Source of the DNA: Actinomycetes bacterium
Lineage (GTDB): Bacteria; Actinomycetota; Acidimicrobiia; Acidimicrobiales; Microtrichaceae
Direction of reading: 5' to 3'
NCBI GenBank assembly: GCA_023423475.1
Contig: JAFAFN010000424.1
Span: 1 to 17,265, forward strand
Length of the DNA stretch: 17,265 nucleotides
The translations under genes and the position numbers were made by a program. Of this stretch, positions 7,218-14,029 are shown one piece after another (within the stretch, counting starts at the first letter, position 1; each line of letters opens with the position of its first letter). Under the pieces are notes generated by a model. It did no database searches, was not told the DNA's origin, and saw nothing but the letters and a program-made list of their open reading frames with translations.

Positions 7218-8701
7218 GACGCACCTCCTGGAGCGGGCACGGCAGGATCGTCGGGCAGCTTCCAGTTGGGTTTGCGCAAGATGATCAGGCCGAGCGGGAT
7301 GACGAGACCGAGCAGCAGGATGCCGCCACCAACGATCCCGATGAAGATCCACGGGCTGCCGTCGGCGAACTGCGACGGCGGCACGAAGCTGATCCCGATC
7401 GCAGCGATCGAGGCGATGAACCCGACGCTGCACAGCAGCGGGAGCGCCGGTGCGCGGTAGCCGCGCGGATGATCGGGCTGCAGCTTGCGCAGCCGGTATG
7501 CCGAGATGAACAACCAGAGGTAGACGAGCAGGTACACCGAGGTGGTGATCGTCATGAAGATCCAGTAGGCGTTCGACACCGCTGGAACGAGCGCGAACAG
7601 CAACGCGAGCAACGTCGTGACGAAGCCCTGCACGACCAGGATGTTCTGCTGCACGCCCACCTTGTTCGTCTTCTGGAGGTACGGCGGCAGGTAGCCGCCG
7701 TCCTTCGCGACGAGCAGCAGGCTCCTCGACGGACCTGAGAGCCAGGTCATGAAACCGGCGAGCGACGCGATCACGATCGCCAACCCGATGATCGGTGTCA
7801 GGAAGTCGAGCCCGAAGTGGGCGAGCACGGTCTGGAACGCCTGCATGACCCCGGCCGTCAGGCTGATGTCGGCGGAGGGGACCACCCAGCTGATCGCGAG
7901 CGGCGGCAGGATCAAGATGACGAGCACGAGACCGACGGCGACGAACATCGCCTTGGGGAACTGCTTCGGAGGATCGTCGAGCTCGTTGACGTGCACTGCG
8001 TTCATCTCCATGCCCGAGTACGCGCCGAAGTTCGACACGATCAACACGATGGACGCGATACCGGTCCACTCCGGGAGCAGATGCGCAGCATCCATCGGAG
8101 CGGCGGACGGGTTGCCCTGCAGCAGGAACACGATGCCCAGCCCGACCAGCAACACGCCGGGGATGAGCGTGCCGATGAGCACTCCGCTCGAGGCGAGCTT
8201 CGCGATGATCCCGATGCCACCTCGCAGCGACAGCAGCACCCCGGCCCAGTACACGACGATGATCACCACGGCGGTGAACACGCCATTGGATGCCAGGTCC
8301 GGAGCGATCACGTACGCGAGCGTCGACGCGACGAAGCTCAACAACGTCGGGTAGTAGAAGATTGTCATCGCGAACTGGTGCCACGCCGCAGCGAACCCCA
8401 TGTTCGGCGACATCCCCTCGGTGACCCAGCGATAGACACCGCCGTCCCACCCCGAGGCGAGCTCGGCGGACACCAACGCCGTGGGAATCAGGAACACGAT
8501 CGCAGGCAGCGCGTAGAGGAACACGCAGGCGAGCCCGTAGACCGCCATCGTCGGAGCCGGGCGGAGACTCGCGACCGACGAGACCGTCATGAGCGCGAGC
8601 GCCGACCAAGAGATCAGCCCCCCTGCGGGTTTCGGTGGACGGCGAGACGGCGGTGACGCCGCGCCTCCGTCTGTCGCGAGGGTCGCGGTGGTGTCCTCCA
8701 T
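7214..8701 (-). CDS. APC family amino-acid antiporter, GadC-like
   Basis: A 495-residue permease with about 12 membrane helices and a 28-residue polar N-terminus. It belongs to the amino acid-polyamine-organocation superfamily and most resembles the glutamate:GABA antiporter (GadC) branch. The signature is in helix 6 to the following loop at 227-240 (AYSGMEMNAVHVNE), close to GadC's YSGME.SAVHVNE. Other marks are the GxG-like unwound helix 1 region (TVSSVASLR, about 39-47) and AELASGWDGGVYRWV (79-93). It should exchange an external amino acid for an internal amino acid or amine. No decarboxylase gene is in the window, so an acid-resistance role is not supported here; supply of substrate to, or export of product from, the M20 dipeptidase is a fair guess. 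AGGAG seven bases before the ATG at 8701 fixes the start. Confidence 0.87.
   Translation of the reverse strand: MEDTTATLATDGGAASPPSRRPPKPAGGLISWSALALMTVSSVASLRPAPTMAVYGLACVFLYALPAIVFLIPTALVSAELASGWDGGVYRWVTEGMSPNMGFAAAWHQFAMTIFYYPTLLSFVASTLAYVIAPDLASNGVFTAVVIIVVYWAGVLLSLRGGIGIIAKLASSGVLIGTLIPGVLLVGLGIVFLLQGNPSAAPMDAAHLLPEWTGIASIVLIVSNFGAYSGMEMNAVHVNELDDPPKQFPKAMFVAVGLVLVILILPPLAISWVVPSADISLTAGVMQAFQTVLAHFGLDFLTPIIGLAIVIASLAGFMTWLSGPSRSLLLVAKDGGYLPPYLQKTNKVGVQQNILVVQGFVTTLLALLFALVPAVSNAYWIFMTITTSVYLLVYLWLFISAYRLRKLQPDHPRGYRAPALPLLCSVGFIASIAAIGISFVPPSQFADGSPWIFIGIVGGGILLLGLVIPLGLIILRKPNWKLPDDPAVPAPGGAS
7224..7229 (-). promoter_or_regulatory. Ribosome binding site for the small membrane protein
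   Basis: AGGAGG on the minus strand, six bases before the ATG at 7217 and inside the 3' end of the antiporter gene. It is the strongest Shine-Dalgarno sequence in this unit and may favour high expression of the small protein. Confidence 0.75.
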
Positions 8702-8708
8702 CTAGTGG

Positions 8709-8713
8709 CTCCT
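8709..8713 (-). promoter_or_regulatory. Ribosome binding site for the GadC-like antiporter
   Basis: AGGAG on the minus strand with a seven-base spacer to the ATG at 8701. It lies in the 60-base gap after the small upstream gene. Confidence 0.7.
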
Positions 8714-8761
8714 GTCGGGCGTCGAACGGGTGGGTGGAGTGGTCGGATCGGCGCTCATCGC

Positions 8762-9022
8762 TCAGGCGACTCGCTCGAACGAGACGACGTCGAGGTGGAG
8801 GTCCCGGCACCGGTCGAGCACGCCGTAGAGCGCGCCGGCATCGGCCAGCCGGCCGGACAGTTCGGTGCATCCATCGATCGGATGGGAGGACATCTCCGGG
8901 AACGCGTGTCGGAGTCGCTCCGACAGATGGCCGGACACGATGATTCGGTACTCCGCCGAATGTTCGTCGCCGGGAGTTCGTTCCACACCTGGATTCTCGG
9001 CAGTTCGCTCCTCACTGCGCAT
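8762..9022 (-). CDS. Small conserved-looking protein, function unknown
   Basis: An 86-residue protein with the ATG at 9022. The frame is open to 9220, but that would overlap the divergent regulator gene, so the shorter start is preferred; an in-frame GTG at 8986 is another option. Residues about 1-24 are polar and probably disordered. The rest has the alternating pattern of a small alpha/beta domain: EYRIIVSGHLSERLRHAF, then a CTELSGRLAD strand, then LYGVLDRCRDLHLDVVSFERV. From memory, short actinobacterial proteins of this form (Y.I.V.G.L......L.G...D...L.GVLDR...L.L..) are often seen near LuxR regulators or transporters. It is first in the minus-strand unit, 60 bases before the antiporter, and divergent from the regulator. 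No known catalytic motif; it may be a small regulatory or ligand-binding protein. Confidence 0.65.
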   Translation of the reverse strand: MRSEERTAENPGVERTPGDEHSAEYRIIVSGHLSERLRHAFPEMSSHPIDGCTELSGRLADAGALYGVLDRCRDLHLDVVSFERVA

Positions 9023-9083
9023 CGCACGCGGAGAGTGATCTTTTCGAGCGAAACGAGGGTTGCCGCGGCGTAGGGTGCGCGCC
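9023..9083. promoter_or_regulatory. Divergent promoter region
   Basis: These 61 bases separate the minus-strand six-gene unit from the plus-strand regulator-exporter pair and must hold both promoters if each arm is transcribed from here. No clear -10/-35 boxes could be assigned. A local AT-richer patch (9038-9054) contains the inverted repeat listed separately. Confidence 0.5.
9042..9053. promoter_or_regulatory. Inverted repeat, candidate operator
   Basis: TTTCG-AG-CGAAA is a perfect 5+5 inverted repeat with a 2-base centre. It sits near the middle of the divergent gap, 31 bases before the regulator ATG and 20 bases before the start of the small gene. The LuxR-type regulator encoded next to it is the natural binding candidate. 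An arm this short can arise by chance. Confidence 0.35.
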
Positions 9084-11414
9084 ATGGAAGGAAGGTCTCG
9101 GCTCGGGAGCCGACGGGCACCGAGTTGGTCGGTCGACCGGACGTCCTTGGTCGACCGTCTCGAATCGATGGCAGCGGTTGAAGGCGTCACGCTCATCTGC
9201 GCGGCACCCGGGTCCGGCAAGTCCGAGCTCGTTCGTCAATGGTGCGAGCGCGAACGGGTCCCGCCGACGGTGGTGCAGTTCCGTGCGGCAGATGTCGGAC
9301 CTGCACAGTGCGTGCAGCGCATCCTCCAGTCCCTCCCCGGAGCTCCACCTACGCAGCTCGGTGCCCCGGATCTCGGCGACGAAGGGGAGCGGAGCCTCAT
9401 CGCCCGCCACATCGACGAACACCTCGAACGCGACGTCGCCATCGTGTTCGAGGACGTCCACCACCTCGCACGCGGCCCCGTGTCGACCCAGCTCGGGCAA
9501 ATCGTGGACGAGCTGGCCGACACACGACGGATCATCGTCGTCTCCCGATCCGATCCCTCATGGCCACTCTCGATCTGGCGGGTGTCCGGCAGGCTCTTCG
9601 AGCTCCGCCAGCGGGACGTCGACCTCCGAGACGACGAGGCCGCAGCGATCCTCGATCGAATCGTCCCGGACGTCTTGGACGATCAGGACCGAAAGCGGCT
9701 GATCAGCCGGTGCGACGGCTGGGCGGCTGGGGTCGTGCTCGCAGCTGTCGCGCTGCGAGGGCGCAGCGATCCAAGGGCGTTCGTGGACGTCTTCTCCGGC
9801 GGAGAACGTGTCGTGGCCGACTACCTCTTCGAGGAGGCCTACTCGCAGTTCACCGACGAGGAGCGTCACCTGATGCTGTCCACGTCGGTATGCGGCGTGT
9901 TCGACGGCGAGCTCGCCGTGGCCCTCACCGGTTCCTCCCGGGCATCGGAGCTGCTCCGTGACTTGTCGGCCCGAGTCATGTTGATCTCACCGGTCGACGG
10001 GCTACCAGGCTGGTTCCGGTATCACGACCTGTTCGCCGAGATGCTCCGCCACGAGCTGAACGTGACTCGCCCCGGGGCCGCTGACGACCTCCGACGCTGC
10101 GCCGCGGAGTGGCACGGACGCGCCGCGGCGCGCACCGACGGGGGCAGCGTCAGCCACCTCTCGAAGCAGGTTGGCTACCTGACGCAGCTCGCTGACTGGA
10201 AAGGAGTCGCAGCCGCAGTCCAGGCCAACGGAAGGAGCCGCTTTCGGAACGGACAGAACCTGGAGCTGCTCGCGTGCCTCCAGGCGATACCGACCGAACA
10301 ACTCGACACCGACACTGCCCTGTCGCTGGCGACCGTCTACCTGTCCAGCGGCCGGCAGTGGCAGGTCGACGAGATGCTCCGCGTCGCGGCCGATGCCGGT
10401 CTCGACGACCTCCAGTCGATTCGCGCGCTGCTCACAGTCGCCTCGGGCGTGGAGTTCGAACGCCCCCCGACCGAGGTGATCGCGGCGACCGACGACGTCG
10501 TCTCACTGCTCGATCGAACGGACCCGTCGACAACGCTCGAGTCAGTGGTGATCCACCGCCATCCCGACGCGATGCGACAAGGCGCGTTGATGTGTCGTGG
10601 CCGAGCATTCGATCTGCTGGGTGACGACGCTGCCGCCGTCGAAAACCTCGAAGCGGCGCACTCGGAGTACCACTCGTTCGACACGTTCTGGACGCTTCAC
10701 GCGTTGTCCAGCCACGCCCTCGTCGAAGCCCGGCGCGGCAACAGCTCGTCCGCCAGGTCGCTCGCCGATCGGGCGATCGGCGGTGCCACCCAGATCGGAA
10801 TGTCGACACAACCGATCATCGGGAACGCCCACCTCGCTCTGGGGATCATCGCGATCGACTCCGACCAGGCACGAGCGCTGCATCATTTCGATCGATGTCG
10901 CGCTGCTTGCACTCCCAACCGTCGCTGGGCGACCCTCGTCGAGGAACGCATCTGGAGCGCCGAAGCCCACCGGCTCCTTGGTGACGACCCGGCAGCCGCG
11001 ATCCGCACGCTGCACGACGACGCGCACAACGGTTACCTCGCACCACGACTCCGCGCCGATGTCATGGCGTTGTCCGCTCGTTGCCTGCTCGACATCGGCG
11101 ACCACATCGGCGCCGAGGCTGCCCTTCTCGAAGCTCCCATCGCGACGATGGCCGTGCACGCTGCGAGAGCGTCGCTGCTGACCGCTCGTGATCGACTCAA
11201 GATCGAACAGCTGCGTGCTCGGGCCGGACTCACTGCGCGAGAACTCGAAGTGCTCGCCGCGATGACGGGTCGAGCCACCAACACCGAGATCGCCCAACGA
11301 CTCCACATCTCGCTCCACACGCTCAAGACCCATCAGCGACACGTCTACGAGAAGCTCGACGTCCCGAACAGGAACAGCGCAGTGGACCGCGCCGAGCAGC
11401 TCGGCATCCTGTGA
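9084..11414 (+). CDS. Large MalT-like LuxR family transcriptional regulator
   Basis: A 776-residue regulator of the large ATP-binding (MalT/LAL) LuxR group, a STAND NTPase that switches on by binding a ligand and ATP. Walker A is at about 41-48 (APGSGKSE, K46), and Walker B-like VAIVFEDVHHL is at 118-128 (D124). Winged-helix and helical segments lie between about 230 and 350 (including WFRYHDLFAEMLRHEL). A TPR-like alpha-helical ligand-sensing region rich in Ala spans about 350-700. The C-terminal LuxR helix-turn-helix is at 716-776 (LTARELEVLAAMTGR...NTEIAQRLHISLHTLKTHQRHVYEKL). The ATG at 9084 fits the family better than an in-frame TTG at 9060; a weak AGGG precedes it. The stop overlaps the exporter's GTG, so it probably controls at least that gene and perhaps the divergent unit. 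The inducer is unknown. Confidence 0.9.
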   Translation: MEGRSRLGSRRAPSWSVDRTSLVDRLESMAAVEGVTLICAAPGSGKSELVRQWCERERVPPTVVQFRAADVGPAQCVQRILQSLPGAPPTQLGAPDLGDEGERSLIARHIDEHLERDVAIVFEDVHHLARGPVSTQLGQIVDELADTRRIIVVSRSDPSWPLSIWRVSGRLFELRQRDVDLRDDEAAAILDRIVPDVLDDQDRKRLISRCDGWAAGVVLAAVALRGRSDPRAFVDVFSGGERVVADYLFEEAYSQFTDEERHLMLSTSVCGVFDGELAVALTGSSRASELLRDLSARVMLISPVDGLPGWFRYHDLFAEMLRHELNVTRPGAADDLRRCAAEWHGRAAARTDGGSVSHLSKQVGYLTQLADWKGVAAAVQANGRSRFRNGQNLELLACLQAIPTEQLDTDTALSLATVYLSSGRQWQVDEMLRVAADAGLDDLQSIRALLTVASGVEFERPPTEVIAATDDVVSLLDRTDPSTTLESVVIHRHPDAMRQGALMCRGRAFDLLGDDAAAVENLEAAHSEYHSFDTFWTLHALSSHALVEARRGNSSSARSLADRAIGGATQIGMSTQPIIGNAHLALGIIAIDSDQARALHHFDRCRAACTPNRRWATLVEERIWSAEAHRLLGDDPAAAIRTLHDDAHNGYLAPRLRADVMALSARCLLDIGDHIGAEAALLEAPIATMAVHAARASLLTARDRLKIEQLRARAGLTARELEVLAAMTGRATNTEIAQRLHISLHTLKTHQRHVYEKLDVPNRNSAVDRAEQLGIL

Positions 11415-12670
11415 GCGCAACGCACAACCCCGACGACCTCCAGCAGTTCCTCCTGTACCTGGGCAGCGCGCTCACCGCTGCGGGCGAAGCAGTGAACGAG
11501 ATCGAACACCGGCTGAAGGTCGCGGCGGCGGCGTACGGCGAGGACCACGCACGATTCGCCGTGCTCCCGACGTTCATCGTCGTGTCGCTGGAACCCGGTC
11601 GACCGGCGACCCTTGAGCCGACCAAGCAGCTCCGCGGGACGCTCCGACTCGACCAGGTCGCGCTCGTCTACCGAATCCTCGAACAGGCGGAGCGGGCCGA
11701 GATCACTCCGGCGGAGGGTGTCGCAGCGGTCCTCGATGCCGTGTCCTCGCCACCGCGATTCAACTGGGCCGTGTCGACTGCAGGACACGCCGCGATGACC
11801 GCGGGCATCTGCCTGGTGTTGCAGCCGTCCCTGCCCGATGTCGCGCTGGCGACCGCGTTCGGAGTGCTCGTCGGCCTCCTGAAGCTGCTCGGATCGAGGT
11901 GGCGCCGCACGCAGATGCTGCTCCCGGTGGCCAGCGCGTTCATCGTGTCGGCGATCACGTTCGCACTCGCCAACGAAGGGTGGGCGACCCCCGACATCCG
12001 CTCCATGATCGCGCCACTCGTCACCTTCCTCCCCGGCGCAGCCCTCACCATGGGGGTCATGGAGATCTCGGCAGCCGAGCTCATCACCGGCGTCTCCCGG
12101 CTCGTCGCCGGCGCGCTCCAGCTGCTCCTGCTCGGCTTCGGGATCGTCGCTGCCGCCCAGGCGTTCGGACTCCCCTCGGCACGGCAGCTGCTCGCCGCTC
12201 CCCCGCAGGACCTGCTCGGACCCTGGTCACCCTGGCTCGGCGTCGCGATCTTCGCCATTGGTGTCTTCTTCTACAGCTCCGCACCGCGACGCTCGTTCGC
12301 CGGGCTGCTCGTCGTCCTGCTCGTCGCCTTCCTCGGGCAACAGGCCGGCAACGCGCTCGTCGGCGGCTACCTCGGCGGCTTCATCGGCGCGTTCCTGATG
12401 ACCCCGACGGCCAAGCTCATCGAGCGCACACACACAGGGCCACCCGCGCTGGTGACCTTCCTGCCGGCGTTCTGGCTACTGGTACCGGGCGCTCTCGGGC
12501 TGATCGGCGTCACCGAGTACATCGCTTCACAGAGCACCGTCGGTATCAACGACTTCGTCTCGACCCTCGGCGCGATGATCTCTATCGCGATCGGCGTGCT
12601 CTGCGCCTACCCGCTCGTCGACGTCACCTTCGACGGCGCACGCCGACTGCGCGACCTCCGACGCCCGTAG
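11411..12670 (+). CDS. thrE: ThrE-type threonine/serine exporter
   Basis: A 419-residue membrane protein of the ThrE family, which exports L-threonine and L-serine by proton antiport. It carries both halves fused, as in actinobacteria (YjjP-like and YjjB-like in enterobacteria). Residues about 5-130 are the cytoplasmic N-terminal part (LGSALTAAGEAVNEIEHRL and a strand FAVLPTFIVVSL). Residues 130-245 hold the first helix set, including FLPGAALTMGVMEISAAELITGVSRL, typical of the family. Residues about 270-410 form the second helix set, with a matching FLPAFWLLVPGALGLIGVTEY. The GTG start at 11411 overlaps the regulator's TGA (GTGA), so the two are co-translated. The symbol rests on family resemblance; the exact amino acid is not proven. 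Confidence 0.85.
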   Translation: MSATHNPDDLQQFLLYLGSALTAAGEAVNEIEHRLKVAAAAYGEDHARFAVLPTFIVVSLEPGRPATLEPTKQLRGTLRLDQVALVYRILEQAERAEITPAEGVAAVLDAVSSPPRFNWAVSTAGHAAMTAGICLVLQPSLPDVALATAFGVLVGLLKLLGSRWRRTQMLLPVASAFIVSAITFALANEGWATPDIRSMIAPLVTFLPGAALTMGVMEISAAELITGVSRLVAGALQLLLLGFGIVAAAQAFGLPSARQLLAAPPQDLLGPWSPWLGVAIFAIGVFFYSSAPRRSFAGLLVVLLVAFLGQQAGNALVGGYLGGFIGAFLMTPTAKLIERTHTGPPALVTFLPAFWLLVPGALGLIGVTEYIASQSTVGINDFVSTLGAMISIAIGVLCAYPLVDVTFDGARRLRDLRRP

Positions 12671-12675
12671 GGTCA

Positions 12676-12713
12676 CGCAACTCTAAGACCTGTTGCGGGA
12701 ACAGCTCAAGGTC
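12676..12713 (+). terminator. Possible hairpin after the exporter gene
   Basis: Two mutually exclusive hairpins lie 6-43 bases after the stop. CGCAAC/GTTGCG (12676-12681 with 12692-12697) has a 10-base loop. GACC-TGTT/AACA...GGTC (12687-12713) has a 5-base loop and a bulge. No T tract follows, so this is at best a U-less actinobacterial terminator. The alternative pairing might instead be a leader element of the surface protein gene. Confidence 0.3.
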
Positions 12714-12755
12714 CGTTGTTCGCGCACCGATAGAGAGAGGAACGGGAACATCTGA

Positions 12756-12761
12756 GAGGGG
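12756..12761 (+). promoter_or_regulatory. Ribosome binding site for the surface protein
   Basis: The purine run GAGGGG, ending five bases before the ATG at 12767, lies in a 96-base intergenic gap. It supports the chosen start, which also gives a proper signal peptide. Confidence 0.6.
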
Positions 12762-12766
12762 GCTCC

Positions 12767-14023
12767 ATGAGCCCACGTACTCGAGCTGTCACCGTCGTGA
12801 CAGCGGTCGTCGTCCTCACCCTCGCCACCGTGGGACCGGCCAGCGCACGGCCGGATCCCGGAACTCCGACGGCACCACCCGGTGATGCTCCGATCACCCT
12901 GTTCGGGCTCGGCGCCGGACTCACCACCGGTGGACTCATCGCTCCGTCGGTCGGCTTCGACCCGCTCGCCGGTTACCCGACCGCAGGTTTCAGCCATGCC
13001 GGCTACACCCCTGAGGCCGCAGGTTTCGCGGGTGTCATCCCCGCCACAGATGCTGACGGCACGAACTTCAATCTGTACTGCATCGACCTGTTCGTCTCGA
13101 CCCACGACGGCATCGGCTATCAGCCCGACACGTGGGTCGTCGGCAACCGGCCCTACACCGGTTACATCGCATGGATCCTTGCGAACTACTACCCGAACCA
13201 GCCGCAACCATCGTCGCTCGCGAACGACAACCAGCGCGCTGCGGCTGTCCAAGCGGCGATCTGGTGGTTCTCGGATCGGTTCGTGCTCGACGACATCACC
13301 AACGCCACGTTGTTCTCTGCCACCGCGGCGATCGTGAATGCTGCCATCGCCAACGGACCGGCCTCCGAACCAACGCAGCCGACGGTCACGATCGTCGGCC
13401 CGTCGAGCGGATCTGCGAACGAGACGATCGGGCCGTTCCTCGTGAACTCGAGCGCCCCGTCAGCTGCGGTGACCGTCACCGGCGGCGATGCATTCGCCGA
13501 CGCAGCCGCCACCGTGCCGCTCCCGGCCGGGACCGCGCTGGGTGTCGGGGTGCCGTTCTGGATCCGATCTGTCGCGCCGGCAACTGTGTCGATCACTGCG
13601 GTCGCCCAGACACCCGTGCGCACCGGGAACGTGTTCATGTACTCGCCTGCCGACCCGGATGCGCCGAACCCGGCGAACGCACAGACGCTCATCCTCGCCG
13701 AAGACAGCGTCCTCGAAGCGACCGGAGCGACGTCGATCGATGTCGGCGCAGCAACCACCACCACGACATCCACGACCACGAGCACCACGACGTCCACGAC
13801 GTCACCAGCCACCACCACAACAGCCAGTAACGGCGGAGTCGACGCCGAAAACGCCGCAGCGACCAACACACCCAGATCGTCGAGAACCGACAACGGCGCA
13901 AACCAGTTGGCGTTCACTGGCACCGGCGATGCCGCAGCAGTTTGGGCGGGCATCGCGATGATCGTTCTCGGCCTGGCACTCGCCAGTGCACCACGCATTC
14001 GCCGGCGCGGCGACGTCCCGTGA
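12767..14023 (+). CDS. Sortase-anchored surface protein with Cys-Gln thioester (TQXA) domain
   Basis: A 418-residue cell-wall protein. Residues 1-28 are a Sec signal peptide (R4/R6, hydrophobic 8-22, cut after ASA at about 25-27). Residues about 45-195 resemble the TQXA thioester domain of Gram-positive adhesins: C105 in LYCIDL and Q162 in AVQAAIWWFSD are the expected pair forming an internal thioester able to bond covalently to a target surface. Residues about 205-325 look like a beta-sandwich stalk domain. Residues 330-352 are a nearly pure Thr/Ser stretch. The C-terminus carries LAFTG at 381-385, a membrane helix (about 389-407) and a basic tail (RIRRR), a class E sortase sorting signal. 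No sortase gene is in the window. The 96-base gap before it suggests its own promoter. It may mediate attachment. Confidence 0.85.
   Translation: MSPRTRAVTVVTAVVVLTLATVGPASARPDPGTPTAPPGDAPITLFGLGAGLTTGGLIAPSVGFDPLAGYPTAGFSHAGYTPEAAGFAGVIPATDADGTNFNLYCIDLFVSTHDGIGYQPDTWVVGNRPYTGYIAWILANYYPNQPQPSSLANDNQRAAAVQAAIWWFSDRFVLDDITNATLFSATAAIVNAAIANGPASEPTQPTVTIVGPSSGSANETIGPFLVNSSAPSAAVTVTGGDAFADAAATVPLPAGTALGVGVPFWIRSVAPATVSITAVAQTPVRTGNVFMYSPADPDAPNPANAQTLILAEDSVLEATGATSIDVGAATTTTTSTTTSTTTSTTSPATTTTASNGGVDAENAAATNTPRSSRTDNGANQLAFTGTGDAAAVWAGIAMIVLGLALASAPRIRRRGDVP
13754..13822 (+). repeat. Low-complexity Thr-codon tract
   Basis: A run of ACC, ACG and ACA codons with interspersed TCC, AGC and TCA encodes the Thr/Ser-rich stalk of the surface protein. 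Near-identical triplets make this a likely site of length variation. On the opposite strand it gives only a Val/Trp-rich shadow. Confidence 0.6.
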
Positions 14024-14029
14024 AGCAGG

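Noticed and set aside
7218..8870. 702-residue frame joined upstream of the small membrane protein
   Set aside because: Its first 550 residues are an out-of-frame reading of the antiporter; only the last 151 residues after the AGGAGG site are real.
9060..9083. TTG start for the LuxR regulator eight codons upstream
   Set aside because: The ATG at 9084 is a better start codon and the extra residues (PRRRVRA) add nothing known to the family.
9023..9220. Longer N-terminus of the small protein at 8762-9022
   Set aside because: It would overlap the divergent regulator's coding start by over 130 bases and the added residues are low-complexity.
13754..13822. Regular ACC/ACG triplets considered as a CRISPR or tandem-repeat array
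   Set aside because: In frame with the surface protein and explained as a Thr-rich stalk; no spacers.
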